Source: Deltaproteobacteria bacterium
GTDB taxonomy: Bacteria; Desulfobacterota; Desulfobaccia; Desulfobaccales; 0-14-0-80-60-11
DNA: 51,841 nt
Assembly (NCBI GenBank): GCA_021813445.1
Contig: JAKAKP010000088.1
Coordinates: 1 to 51,841 of the forward strand
Direction of reading: 5' to 3'
Under the pieces are notes generated by a model, which saw nothing but the letters and a program-made list of their open reading frames with translations, was not told where the DNA came from and did no database searches. Shown piece after piece: positions 9,938 to 19,214 of the stretch. Numbering within the stretch: position 1 is the stretch's first letter; the number at the start of each line of letters is the position of its first letter. Position numbers and translations under genes: made by a program.

Positions 9938-10338
9938 ATTCAGGGATTCCAGTAAGTTGAAATTATCGAGGTGACTGCGGGTGCTGATTAACGTGCTGAG
10001 ATTCCCGGCCTCCGATTAGAGAATTATAGTAATATAGTATAGTTAATTAAAACAATTGGTTATTTAAAATTAGGCCCTACAACTTGTTAGGAAATTGTTA
10101 ATATTATGCATGATTTTCCTTAAATATACAAGTCTGCCAAATAAAAATATCTTAGTTTCAATGTATTGTGCATTTTAAGATTTAATTTAACTTAATTTCA
10201 TAATTCATGAACAATCTTTTAAATTCTTGGGCATGGATTTAATTTGGTGCAGTTCCCCTCGTGCTCCGGCTTCCTGGGAAGGATAGCGGAGATGTTCCGG
10301 TTTATTTATTGGGGTTAGCTATAAGGGCCCTCGGCGAG
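9938..10338. other. AT-rich gap between kinase and radical SAM operon
   Basis: About 400 bp with no convincing gene. The part from 10015 to 10250 is extremely AT-rich compared with the GC-rich flanks, with many TTAA and AATT steps. No repeat family of the kind seen later is present. It is the 3' end of the ten-gene minus-strand run, and I could not find a clear stem plus T-tract terminator for that run here. Confidence 0.5.
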
Positions 10339-11940
10339 TTAAGGCTGCTCCCCCTCTACTTCTTTTCGCCGTCCCTGGGCGATGGCCGTGACCTTTTCCC
10401 GGACGATCCCCCGCATATTGATCAAGTCCAGGCTCATGGCGCAGGCCATCAGGTAACTTTTAATCCTGCTGGGATTTTGCCTCCACATCCCCAACAACTG
10501 TTCCCAGAACTGAAGGCGGGACGGCAAACTGATTCCATGCCACCAAAGGATCTTAATAAAGCCCAGGATCTCATAGAAACCTTTCCGCCAAGACATCTTT
10601 CTGTCAGGGAGATCGCGTCCCGGCGGCGGCTTCTGGTTAGCTGCGGCCAAAGCCCGGCGCGTCGGCCGCATATCCAGGTAGAAACGGTAGGCCCTCCCCA
10701 GAAAACGGGAAGGTTCGTAGAGATATTCCCAGGCATCCAAATATTCTTGCAAAATCTCTGCTTCCGGCCGATCCGGATGATAATTCATGGCGCCGAAGGT
10801 TCCCCCCCAGTCGGGAAGCACATCACTGCGCAGCCTTCCTTCTTTTTTCAATCGTTTCGCCAGCTTGCTATTTGGCGGCACTTGCAGTAGCCCGAGCATG
10901 GCTATGGGGATGGCAGCCTGTTCCATAAAAGCACAGATTCGCTGGCCCACACCCTGGGTCTCCCCGTCAAGTCCGAAGATAAAACTACCCATCACGGTCA
11001 TGCCGTTGCGTTTGATATTGTTGACCGATTCCAACAAGGGGTTCCGGATATTGTGGTACTTGCCGCTGATATTGAGCGCGGTCACATCCGGAGACTCGAG
11101 GCCGATAAAGACATTTCCCAGGTTAGCCTCGGTCATGAGGTCGATCATTGCCAAATCCTGGCCGAGATCCACAGACGCTTGGGTCTGAAACACGAAGGGC
11201 GCACCCCTGCTATCGGACCAAAGGAGCAATTCCTGCAAGAGCTCCCGGGCGTACTTCTTACTGCCGATAAAGTTGTCGTCGCAAAAAAACACATTCCCTG
11301 TCGCCCCCAGCCTTCGAAGGTTTTCCAATTCGGCGATGACCTGCCCGGGGGTTTTGTGTCGGAGTCTTCTCCCGAAGAGGCTCACCACATCGCAAAATTC
11401 GCAGTCAAAAGGGCAGCCCCTGGTGGTCTGAATGGCTAAGTGGGCATAGTCGTTTATCCGCAACAGGTCAAACCTAGGAATCGGCGATGTAGTCAAATCT
11501 GGCTTCTCCTGGCTTTCGATCACTCCGGTCCTGCCTGCTCGCATAGCCTGCAGCAGCAATGGAATCGTGTTCTCCCCTTCCCCTCGCACCACGAAATCGC
11601 ATCCCGCAGCCAGGGCCTCTTCAGGCAGGGAAGTCGGATACGGTCCTCCGGCCACCACGGTTTTCCCCCGTTGTTTGCCTTCCCTAACCAAGGCCAGGAA
11701 GCCTTCCTTCTGGATGTACATAGAAGAAAGCAAAATCACATCGGCCCACTGCCAATCCTCTCCCTTCATCCCGCCGGTGTTGAGATCAGCCAAACGCAGT
11801 TCCCATTCTGCCGGCAACAGCGCGGCCACCGTGAGCAGACCCAAAGGGGGCAGACTGGTCTTGGCGCCCATCAGTGCGCTGCATCTTTGGAAACTCCAAA
11901 AGGAAAGGGGAAATTCTGGACAGATCAACAAGGCCCGCAT
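10339..11940 (-). CDS. B12-binding radical SAM protein, HpnP-like (third of three in operon order)
   Basis: An iron-sulfur enzyme with an N-terminal cobalamin-binding-type domain (1-150, beginning with the PPLGLLTVAALLP motif of this family), a radical SAM core with the cluster motif Cys176/Cys180/Cys183 in RGCPFDCEFC, and a C-terminal region resembling DUF4070. The FCDVVSLFGR and FFCDDNFIG stretches are those of the family that includes the hopanoid C-2 methylase HpnP. It is expected to methylate or otherwise remodel an unactivated carbon, probably in a lipid. It is separated by 177 bp from the next paralog upstream (12118-13662), a wider gap than others in the run, so it may be partly independent. 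The substrate cannot be read from sequence. Confidence 0.85.
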   Translation of the reverse strand: MRALLICPEFPLSFWSFQRCSALMGAKTSLPPLGLLTVAALLPAEWELRLADLNTGGMKGEDWQWADVILLSSMYIQKEGFLALVREGKQRGKTVVAGGPYPTSLPEEALAAGCDFVVRGEGENTIPLLLQAMRAGRTGVIESQEKPDLTTSPIPRFDLLRINDYAHLAIQTTRGCPFDCEFCDVVSLFGRRLRHKTPGQVIAELENLRRLGATGNVFFCDDNFIGSKKYARELLQELLLWSDSRGAPFVFQTQASVDLGQDLAMIDLMTEANLGNVFIGLESPDVTALNISGKYHNIRNPLLESVNNIKRNGMTVMGSFIFGLDGETQGVGQRICAFMEQAAIPIAMLGLLQVPPNSKLAKRLKKEGRLRSDVLPDWGGTFGAMNYHPDRPEAEILQEYLDAWEYLYEPSRFLGRAYRFYLDMRPTRRALAAANQKPPPGRDLPDRKMSWRKGFYEILGFIKILWWHGISLPSRLQFWEQLLGMWRQNPSRIKSYLMACAMSLDLINMRGIVREKVTAIAQGRRKEVEGEQP

Positions 11941-11999
11941 TATGTTATTTCTCCTGCCTCCCGGCGATACCGCAGCTTATGGCGCCGGGGGCGATCGTA

Positions 12000-12034
12000 T
12001 TGGGTTAAGTGCTTCTTCGCTGCGCTCAGAATGA
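12000..12034. repeat. Solo fragment of the CTTCGCTGCGCTCAGAATGACA repeat family
   Basis: The gap between two radical SAM genes contains a short sequence ending CTCAGAATGACA that matches one arm of the 126-128 bp elements at 33395, 41870 and 46575. It is the only such repeat inside the lipid-type operon. Confidence 0.5.
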
Positions 12035-12117
12035 CAATTCCAGGTCTAAACTCGGTTCGAAAAGTTGTGGGAGTAACTGCACCTGCTCAAGCTGGAAAAT
12101 ATAGGAGACAACGATAC

Positions 12118-13662
12118 TTATGCCATTCTATCCCGTCGCTGATACATATTTTCCCCGACTACGCAAAGAAGTAAGTATCTCCTCAGCCGGCTGGGATTGC
12201 GGCGATAGATATCCGCTAGTTGCCGCCAGAATTGTCCCCGGAAATCCGCCTGTACTCCCTGTCGCCATAAAAATTTGAAGATCGCGCTTAATACCCGGAA
12301 GCCGGTTGGTTTTCCTGAAGTGCCATCTTCTCGCACTGGCCGGGACTGCCTTTCCTCCTCCAACCCCAGGGCTTTGCGGGTGGGGCGCATGGCCAGAATA
12401 TGGCGGTGGGCGCGGCGCAAAAAGTTTGAAGGTTCGCAGAGATAGCTAATCCCCCGGGCATATTCCGCCAGGATCTCCTCTTCGGAGCGGGTGGGGAGAT
12501 AATTGAGGCGGCCCCCCTCCATGTCGCCGCTGGTCATATCCTCCCGCAGACGCCCTTCCTTCTGCAGACGGCGCCATAGGGCAGTGTTGGGAAAGACCTG
12601 GAGAGTGTTCAGAGTCACCAGGGGAATATGGTTGCGCTCCACAAAGGCGCAAATGCGATCCACCGCTCCTGATTCTTCCCCGTCAAAACCGATCATAAAA
12701 CTGGCCATCACACCCAGGCCCCGGGTCATCATGTTGGCCAGTGATTGATCCAATGGATTCTGAATATTCTGGTGTTTCCGGGTAGTCGCCAGCACCTTGG
12801 TGTCGGGTGTCTCCACCCCCACAATGACGGAGACGAAATTTGCCGCAGTCAGCAGGTCAACCAAGCCCGGGTCCTGCCCTAAATTGATGGAGGCCTGGGT
12901 CCAGAAATCGAAGGGTTCGCCACGGTTCTTCATCCAGGGAATGAGTTTCTCCAGAAAGGCAGTGACAAGAGCCTTATTGCCGATGAAATTGTCATCCGCG
13001 AAAAAGACATCGCCCCGCCAGCCGATCTGATAAAGAGCCTCCAGTTCAGCCAGCACCTGGTCGGCTTCTTTGTAGCGGGGCTTACGGCCATAAAGCTCTA
13101 CAACGTCGCAGAATTCGCATTGGAAAGGACACCCCCGGGAAGTCTGCAGGCACATGGTGAGATAATCAGAAGGGCGGACCAGGTCATAGCGAGGCAGAGG
13201 GGAAGCAGTCATCTCCGGCTTACCAGAAGTCTCCAGCACCATATGGACTTTACCATCCTCAAGAGCCTTGAGCAGCTCATCCACCAGGTTTTCTGCCTCG
13301 CCCCGGACCAGGAAATCCGCACCCGCAGCCAACACTTGCTCGGGCACCGAGCTAGCGTAAGGCCCGCCTATCACCATGGTTTTTCCCCTGGCCTTCCCTT
13401 CCTGGATGAGGGCCAGGAGGCTGGTTTTCTGGGCCAGCATGCCGGTCAGCAACACCATATCGGCCCATTGCCAGTCTTCCTCGGTTAGGGGACGTGTATT
13501 TAAATCCGCCAGGCGCAGTTGCCATTCAGGGGGAAGCAGCGCGGCCACGGTCAGCAGCCCTAAAGGGGGGGCCATGGCTCGGGCGCCCTGGTACTCCAGG
13601 GAAGGTTTAAATGACCAGAATGAATCGAGATACAGTGGGTTGACGAGCAGCGCTTTAGTCAT
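12118..13662 (-). CDS. B12-binding radical SAM protein, HpnP-like (second of three)
   Basis: Paralog of the genes on either side with the same layout: cobalamin-binding-type domain (1-150), radical SAM core with Cys178/Cys182/Cys185 in RGCPFQCEFC, FFADDNFIGN, and a DUF4070-like C-terminus with the AMRPTRKALG stretch. It begins 13 bp after the stop codon of 13676-15235, so the two are almost certainly co-transcribed. The three copies have diverged well beyond a recent duplication, which suggests different positions or substrates rather than dosage. A role in lipid tailoring is inferred from HpnP relatedness and from the synthase and acyltransferase genes upstream. Confidence 0.86.
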   Translation of the reverse strand: MTKALLVNPLYLDSFWSFKPSLEYQGARAMAPPLGLLTVAALLPPEWQLRLADLNTRPLTEEDWQWADMVLLTGMLAQKTSLLALIQEGKARGKTMVIGGPYASSVPEQVLAAGADFLVRGEAENLVDELLKALEDGKVHMVLETSGKPEMTASPLPRYDLVRPSDYLTMCLQTSRGCPFQCEFCDVVELYGRKPRYKEADQVLAELEALYQIGWRGDVFFADDNFIGNKALVTAFLEKLIPWMKNRGEPFDFWTQASINLGQDPGLVDLLTAANFVSVIVGVETPDTKVLATTRKHQNIQNPLDQSLANMMTRGLGVMASFMIGFDGEESGAVDRICAFVERNHIPLVTLNTLQVFPNTALWRRLQKEGRLREDMTSGDMEGGRLNYLPTRSEEEILAEYARGISYLCEPSNFLRRAHRHILAMRPTRKALGLEEERQSRPVREDGTSGKPTGFRVLSAIFKFLWRQGVQADFRGQFWRQLADIYRRNPSRLRRYLLLCVVGENMYQRRDRMA

Positions 13663-13675
13663 GGGTTTAGGGCCT

Positions 13676-15235
13676 CTAGGTTTGCAACACGTTTTCCCGC
13701 ACCTGCCGCCGGAACGCGAACAGAGTTTCCCCCAGCGCGCAATGATTCAGGTAGCGCATCTTGCGGCTGGGGTTTTTTTGGAGGACCGTCAGTAATTGTC
13801 TCCAGAATTGCCCCCGGAAGGAGGGCCGGATTCCCTGCCGCCAGATCAGCCTCAATAAAGGGCCAAGCCATTGTTGTTTGATGGTTTTCTGGGTTGAGTC
13901 CCGTGGGCCCGCGACCCCTTCTGTTTTTTCCTCGACGCCCAGGGCGCGCCGCGTGGGGCGCATATGCAAGATGACCTCCAAGGAGCGGCGCAGATAAGCA
14001 GACGGCTCATAAAGCCGCTCAATGGCCTGGCGGTACTCTGCCAGGATTTCCGCCTCCGGCCTGGTGGGGATGAAGTTGATTTCCCTGCTGGAGATGTCGC
14101 CGGCCGCGCCTTTTCCCTCCAGAAGCCGGCCTTCCTCCTGAAGACGCCGCCAGAGGCTGGTGTTGGGGATGGCCTGGAGGAGATTCACCATGACCATGGG
14201 AATATGAAGTTCCTCCACAAAATTGCGGATACGCTCCCCCGCCCCCGTTTCTTCGCCGTCAAAACCGATAATAAAGCTGGCAACCAGGGAAAGACCGTTT
14301 TTATTAATCGCCTCCAGAGATTCCGCCAGGGGGTTGCGGAGATTGTGGTATTTCCGGCTTAATCCCAAAGATGCAGCGTCAGTGGATTCCACGCCCACGA
14401 AGACGAAGCCGAAATTGGCCGCGGTCATCTGGTCCATCAACTCCTGGTCTTGGCCCAGGTTCACCGAGGCCTGCGTCCAAAAGCCAAAGGGTTCACCGTG
14501 GCTTTTCATCCAGGGCGTCAGTTGCTCCAGGATCGCCAGGGCATGTTGCCGGTTGCCGATAAAATTGTCGTCGCTGATAAATATCCCTTTGCGCCAGCCC
14601 AGGCGGTAAACAGCTTCCAGTTCCCTGATCACCTGCTCCGGCTTCTTATACCGGGGTTTGCGGCCGAAAAGGCTGACCACGTCGCAAAATTCACAGTCAT
14701 AAGGGCACCCCCGGGAGGTTTGGATGCTCATTATCGTGTAATCTTCAAGACTCAGTAGATCGTAGCGGGGAACGGGCGACATGCTCATCTCCAGCTTGCC
14801 GTCCTCCTGGAAAACCCCCTGCTTTTCCCCCGCTGCCAGGGCCGCCAGAAAACGGGGCATGGTGCCCTCCGCCTCTCCCCGGAAGAGAAAATCCGCGCCG
14901 GCGTCCAAAAGGTCCTGGGACAGGGAGGTGGCGTAAGGGCCGCCCACGGCCACGGCCTTCCCCCGGGACTTGGCGTCACGGATCAGGGAGATCATGCTCT
15001 CCCGCTGCGCCAACATCCCGGTGATCATCACCAGGTCTGCCCAGTTCCAGGCCTCAAGGGGCAGCGCCTGGGTATTCAGGTCCACCAGCCGCAATTCCCA
15101 GGCCGGGGGAAGGAGCGCGGCCACGGTGATCAGTCCCAGGGGCGGGGCCAGGGCCTTGGTGCCGTCAACCTGAATACTTTCCTTTAAGGTCCAAAATGAA
15201 TAGGGAAACCGAGGGTTGAGCAGCAAGGTTCTCAT
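13676..15235 (-). CDS. B12-binding radical SAM protein, HpnP-like (first of three)
   Basis: The first-transcribed of the three paralogs. It has the PPLGLITVAALLP N-terminal motif, the cluster motif Cys177/Cys181/Cys184 in RGCPYDCEFC, the ISDDNFIGN stretch and the DUF4070-like end (HMRPTRRALG). It starts 14 bp after the stop of the membrane protein gene at 15250-17088. By analogy with HpnP, such enzymes use methylcobalamin and S-adenosylmethionine to modify sp3 carbons; some relatives join carbon chains. Which reaction applies here is unknown. Confidence 0.86.
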   Translation of the reverse strand: MRTLLLNPRFPYSFWTLKESIQVDGTKALAPPLGLITVAALLPPAWELRLVDLNTQALPLEAWNWADLVMITGMLAQRESMISLIRDAKSRGKAVAVGGPYATSLSQDLLDAGADFLFRGEAEGTMPRFLAALAAGEKQGVFQEDGKLEMSMSPVPRYDLLSLEDYTIMSIQTSRGCPYDCEFCDVVSLFGRKPRYKKPEQVIRELEAVYRLGWRKGIFISDDNFIGNRQHALAILEQLTPWMKSHGEPFGFWTQASVNLGQDQELMDQMTAANFGFVFVGVESTDAASLGLSRKYHNLRNPLAESLEAINKNGLSLVASFIIGFDGEETGAGERIRNFVEELHIPMVMVNLLQAIPNTSLWRRLQEEGRLLEGKGAAGDISSREINFIPTRPEAEILAEYRQAIERLYEPSAYLRRSLEVILHMRPTRRALGVEEKTEGVAGPRDSTQKTIKQQWLGPLLRLIWRQGIRPSFRGQFWRQLLTVLQKNPSRKMRYLNHCALGETLFAFRRQVRENVLQT

Positions 15236-15249
15236 GAGTTGTTCCTTAA

Positions 15250-17088
15250 TTAATTCTGGGGAAGACCTTTTCCCCGGAGAAAGGATCTTGTATCAATCAC
15301 CCGCTGATTCTTATCCACCACCATAGCTGGAAAGTTTCCAGGTTGCAACAAAACAAAGTCGCGCCGTGCCTTTATCTGTCTGCGGATTGCGGCGTCGAAA
15401 GGCGCAAAAAAAGGACAATCCACCCGCTCCGCGGTTCTTGGGCCCTCGGTCTGCAAAGGCGGATTAAATGGGGTCAGGTAGCGCCCCCCGGCCAGAAACT
15501 CGGGAGTAAAATGGCGCTTATCCACCACCAGAAAGGAGACCTGATACTTCCGGCAAAAATCCCGGACCACCTGGGGGTCGGCCGCATAATAGGCCTTGAA
15601 GAAATCTTCCAAACGGGGCCTGATTCGCCGCCAGTAGCCCCGGCTCCAAGGATGGGCCAGCTCATAGTTCACCAGGACCTTGCGCTGGGCAAAAGTGGGG
15701 ACGTTGTCCATCAGGTCGGGGTGCCCGGCGATGAGCGCGTCTTTGGGAGTCTGGGCCAGGACGGCGTACAGCGGGCGGTACATGGAAAAGTCTTTCAACC
15801 CTACATCTTTCAGGCGCACCCCCGACCCGATTACCACCAGCGCCACCAGCGCCGCGAGCAGCCACCGGGGCCAGGACCGGAGCCCCAGGGCCTTGTCCAG
15901 ACACAGGGCCAGGCCCAGGCAATAGCAGAGGTTCAGGGTATAGATGAGATAGCGGTCCGGGATAAACAGCTTGAGTAAAAAGATCCGGGCCAGAAAATAG
16001 AGGAGCAGGGAGGAAACCAGCAGATAACCGAAGGGCTGCAGCTTATCTTTCAATACCTGCCAATCAAGGGCCTTTCCTCCCCAAATCACCACCCCTGATA
16101 GCAAGACGCTCCCCAGAACTCCGCCTGTAACCCCCGTATCGAAGGGAGCGATGTCCTTCCAGGGCCCAAGCAATGCCGCCAACAGGGAGGGCACGGGCAG
16201 GATGGCAAAGCGGCCCTGGGCAGCAAATTCCGGGCGATTCGCCATGTCGGCCGCGCTCACCAAGGGGCCGAAGCCCGCGGCGTCGTATTGGTGGTTCATC
16301 AGCCAGACCAAACCTGCGCCCACGGCCACAATGAGCAGGTGGCCCCAGGTGATGCAGGAAGATGCGCCCCCTCTCCTGCCGCGGCCCGCCAGCCAGGCCA
16401 GCACCGTAGCGCCTGCGGCCACCAGAAAGATATAGGGAATAAAGAGGGCCTGGAGCAGCAGGGCCAGGGCTAAGCCCCAGGGACTGCCCGCCAGCCAGCA
16501 CAGGGCATAAAAGGCCAGCAGGGGCGCAGCAAAGGACCGGGCCAGCCCCCCGGACAGGTTGTCCAGGAAGAAGGGCATCAGCCAGTATACCCCGAGGGTG
16601 CACCAGGCCAGCCGCCGGGAGCCCAGGCAGGCGCCGATCCGGAAAAGGCACCAACCCAGAAAGACGAACAACAGCCCCGGCAGCCATTTGGAAAAAATCA
16701 GGGGGCCCACCCCGGCGGCGGGCAGTGGATATAAGCCCTTGCCCCAGAGAGAGAGGCTGATGAAGGATAAGCCCGGCAGCAATTTGGCAAAAGTCTGGGG
16801 CTCCAGCAGGGGGGAGGCCAGCCGGTAAAGTCCCTTTACCCCCCAGGGCACGTAAGCCCGGGCATAAGCAGTCAGCAAATCCCCTTGAAAAAGCCCGGGG
16901 TCCTCCCACTGCTGCATCCAATAAATCTGCTGCCGCACGTCATCATTGATGACCCAGTGGTTGGTCAAAGCCTGGAAATGGGCAAAAACAAAGATAGCCG
17001 CGGAAAGGATGATTACCAGAACCCGGTCAGTCCAGGGGGTAGTGGCCGGCAGCCGGGCAGCGGCAGCGGGGTTAGATTTCCTTTTCAA
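15250..17088 (-). CDS. Polytopic membrane protein, GT-C glycosyltransferase-like
   Basis: 612 residues with about ten or more hydrophobic segments in the first 430 and a soluble C-terminal part of about 180. The first extracytoplasmic loop has an NDD acidic motif near residue 50 (NHWVINDDVRQQ), the place where GT-C fold glycosyltransferases carry their metal or substrate acid residues. A lipid-linked sugar or phosphate transferase acting outside the inner membrane is the likely role, but I do not recognise a named family. It overlaps the 3' end of the acyltransferase gene by 17 bp, indicating translational coupling in the same operon. A transporter without catalytic function cannot be excluded. 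Confidence 0.6.
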   Translation of the reverse strand: MKRKSNPAAAARLPATTPWTDRVLVIILSAAIFVFAHFQALTNHWVINDDVRQQIYWMQQWEDPGLFQGDLLTAYARAYVPWGVKGLYRLASPLLEPQTFAKLLPGLSFISLSLWGKGLYPLPAAGVGPLIFSKWLPGLLFVFLGWCLFRIGACLGSRRLAWCTLGVYWLMPFFLDNLSGGLARSFAAPLLAFYALCWLAGSPWGLALALLLQALFIPYIFLVAAGATVLAWLAGRGRRGGASSCITWGHLLIVAVGAGLVWLMNHQYDAAGFGPLVSAADMANRPEFAAQGRFAILPVPSLLAALLGPWKDIAPFDTGVTGGVLGSVLLSGVVIWGGKALDWQVLKDKLQPFGYLLVSSLLLYFLARIFLLKLFIPDRYLIYTLNLCYCLGLALCLDKALGLRSWPRWLLAALVALVVIGSGVRLKDVGLKDFSMYRPLYAVLAQTPKDALIAGHPDLMDNVPTFAQRKVLVNYELAHPWSRGYWRRIRPRLEDFFKAYYAADPQVVRDFCRKYQVSFLVVDKRHFTPEFLAGGRYLTPFNPPLQTEGPRTAERVDCPFFAPFDAAIRRQIKARRDFVLLQPGNFPAMVVDKNQRVIDTRSFLRGKGLPQN

Positions 17089-18241
17089 AGATGCGGAAAG
17101 TCTTGTAATGCTCGGCGCCGACGAACCTGAAGGCCCTGATGTAGTGCTTCAGGTTCTCCGGAATCAGGGAAAGGTCGACGAATTCCAAAGGGGTTTCCCG
17201 GGCCCCGTCCACGTAACTCTTGAGGATCAGGGCATGGTGCAGCTTCCGCCCCTGGTAGCGCTGCCGCACTCCCAGCACCAAGGCCCGGGCCTTCTTGACG
17301 GGCTGATATTTGGCTGCATAAAGGAGACGCAACTTCTTCCAGAGGGACAATCTCCCGTTAAAAGTCTTCACCAGGGGATTGAGATCGGGAAGAACGATGG
17401 AGAATGCTACCAAATCGTCCCCATCCAACAGGAGCTTCACTAAATTAGGACGCAGTAAGGGCTTTAGCTCTTCATAAAACGCATTAAATTGCTTACGGGT
17501 GAGGGGAATGTGGCACCAGTTGGAGCTCCAGGCCTCATTAAAGAGCTCATAGACTTCTTCCCGCCGCCGCTCCAGGTCCCGGGGGTTCAGTCGCTCCAGC
17601 CGCAGATTCTGGCCCTGGAGAATTTCCTCGATTTTCGCTTCCAGGGGCTCCAGCGGGAACCGTTGCGTCAGACGCAGGGCATAAAAATCAAAGGTCTTGC
17701 GAAATGCGAGTTCCTCTAAAAATTGGACATAGTACGCCGGATTATGGGTCTGGAACATGGCCGGGATGGAATCGAACCCCTCCACCAGCAGCCCCACTTC
17801 ATCATAAATGGAGAAGCTCAAGGGGCCTAAGAGCCGCGTCCGGCCCCGCTCCCGCAACCATGCGGCCGCGGCTTCGAAGAGGGCCGCAGCCACCGGGGGT
17901 TCCTGGATGCATTCGAAAAATCCGAAGAATCCGGTTATCCGGTCATACCGCGCATCATAAAGGCGGTTGATGTGGGCGGAGATGCGCCCTGCAGGCCGCC
18001 CTTCGTAATAGGCCAGGAAATATTGGGCCTCACCATTCTCGAAGAAAGGTCCCTGCTTGGGATCCAGGAAGGCCCGTTGGTGTTCCAGGAGGGGTGGCAC
18101 CCAAAAGGGGTCGTTTTGGTAGATACGCCAGGGGAGACGGAGAAATTCCTCCATTTCTCCTTCCCCCTGCACGGGAATGACTCGGATGTCGCTCGGTTTA
18201 TCAGTGGAAGGCACAGGATTAACGGGGTTTGCGCACGACAA
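17072..18241 (-). CDS. YghO/bacterial ceramide synthase-like N-acyltransferase
   Basis: 389 residues with the features of the GNAT-fold YghO family: an N-terminal RIYQNDPFWVPPL stretch, FLAYYEGRPAGRISA near residue 90, and LLGPLSFSIYDEVGLL near 140. The bacterial ceramide synthase of Caulobacter has been placed in this same broad family (from memory), where it attaches an acyl chain to the sphingoid amine. Its presence in one operon with a serine-palmitoyltransferase-like enzyme strongly suggests the same job here. It overlaps the adaptor gene upstream by 23 bp and the membrane protein downstream by 17 bp. ATG 18241 is used. A generic N-acetyltransferase role is the alternative. Confidence 0.7.
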   Translation of the reverse strand: MSCANPVNPVPSTDKPSDIRVIPVQGEGEMEEFLRLPWRIYQNDPFWVPPLLEHQRAFLDPKQGPFFENGEAQYFLAYYEGRPAGRISAHINRLYDARYDRITGFFGFFECIQEPPVAAALFEAAAAWLRERGRTRLLGPLSFSIYDEVGLLVEGFDSIPAMFQTHNPAYYVQFLEELAFRKTFDFYALRLTQRFPLEPLEAKIEEILQGQNLRLERLNPRDLERRREEVYELFNEAWSSNWCHIPLTRKQFNAFYEELKPLLRPNLVKLLLDGDDLVAFSIVLPDLNPLVKTFNGRLSLWKKLRLLYAAKYQPVKKARALVLGVRQRYQGRKLHHALILKSYVDGARETPLEFVDLSLIPENLKHYIRAFRFVGAEHYKTFRIFEKEI

Positions 18242-19214
18242 TGCGCACTTTCATGCCCTCTTTGAGGGTCAGGTCGGGGTTAGGCACTTGGACTTCCGCT
18301 TCATAGTAAGAGGGCTGTTCCAGACCCGGCTTGAGCGGCACCCAGGAAAGACGGCTGATCCGGGCCTCAAATTTGCGCCCCGGAAGGGACTCCGGGTAGA
18401 TTTCCGCCAGGTCTCCCACCCGCAGCCGCAAGGACTCCATTTCGTGGACCTGGCCTTTGACCACCAGGGGGTCCATTACTCCTACCTGAAAGGCCACGGT
18501 ATTGGGCGCCAGTTCGGCGTCTACCCGCAGATCTGGGTGCACAAAGAGCACATAACCGTTAATGGGGGCCTTAAGGACCGCCTCTTTCGGCAAGTGGGCG
18601 GCACTCATGGATTTGCCCATCTCGTGCTTTAAGATCTGCAGGTCTTCAGAAGCTAATTCCTGTTCCTGGTGCAGGTTGGCCTGCACGGCATTCCGCTGCT
18701 TTGACAGCTGGTTGTAATCTTTTTGGGCCTGGGCCAAGGCCTGGGCGGGAGCCAGTTTTTGGGCCGCCAACTGGCTGATCTCCCGGCGTTTGGCCGCGGC
18801 CTGGTCCAGGGCCCTTTGCACGTCGGCCAGCCGCATTTCCAGGTCTTTGATTTGGGGCGGGGACAGGCGCCGCCGCAGCTTCATGGTGGCCTCTGGAGTA
18901 AGGCGATATCGGGCCAGAACCTCTCCCGCCTTGACCTGCTGCCCGGCCTGCACCTGAAGGGAAGTGATGATGCCACCGAAAGGCATGATCACCTGCCGCT
19001 TGAGGGGACAGGAAAATTTCCCCATAAAAGAAATTTCATGCTCCGGGGCTGCCACCGGAGGGGGCGTCTTGACCTTACTTTCTCCAGCCGCCTTCTCCGA
19101 GCTGTTGCCCCTGGAGGCGAGGCCCCCCAGAGCCAGAAAGGTCAGAAAGACAGCTCCGGCAAGCCAGACAGCCCGTTTATTGCTGCCAAGAATTCGCATC
19201 CACATAGCTCGCAT
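18219..19214 (-). CDS. HlyD/MacA-type periplasmic adaptor subunit
   Basis: 331 residues: an N-terminal membrane anchor (about 13-32), a biotinyl-lipoyl-like first half (IMPFGGIITSLQVQAGQQVKAG), a predicted coiled coil rich in Gln/Ala/Lys at about 105-190, a second lipoyl half (VLKAPINGYV) and a beta-barrel region. It would link the inner-membrane ABC transporter to the TolC-like channel. ATG 19214 has a GGAG site 6 nt upstream and overlaps the TolC-like gene by 38 bp. It belongs with the permease, ATPase and channel genes upstream as a four-part export machine. Cargo is inferred, not shown. Confidence 0.88.
   Translation of the reverse strand: MRAMWMRILGSNKRAVWLAGAVFLTFLALGGLASRGNSSEKAAGESKVKTPPPVAAPEHEISFMGKFSCPLKRQVIMPFGGIITSLQVQAGQQVKAGEVLARYRLTPEATMKLRRRLSPPQIKDLEMRLADVQRALDQAAAKRREISQLAAQKLAPAQALAQAQKDYNQLSKQRNAVQANLHQEQELASEDLQILKHEMGKSMSAAHLPKEAVLKAPINGYVLFVHPDLRVDAELAPNTVAFQVGVMDPLVVKGQVHEMESLRLRVGDLAEIYPESLPGRKFEARISRLSWVPLKPGLEQPSYYEAEVQVPNPDLTLKEGMKVRIVVRKPR

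Noticed and set aside
12040-12070. tRNA T-arm-like GGTTCGAA sequence
   Set aside because: No acceptor stem, D-arm or anticodon arm can be formed around it.
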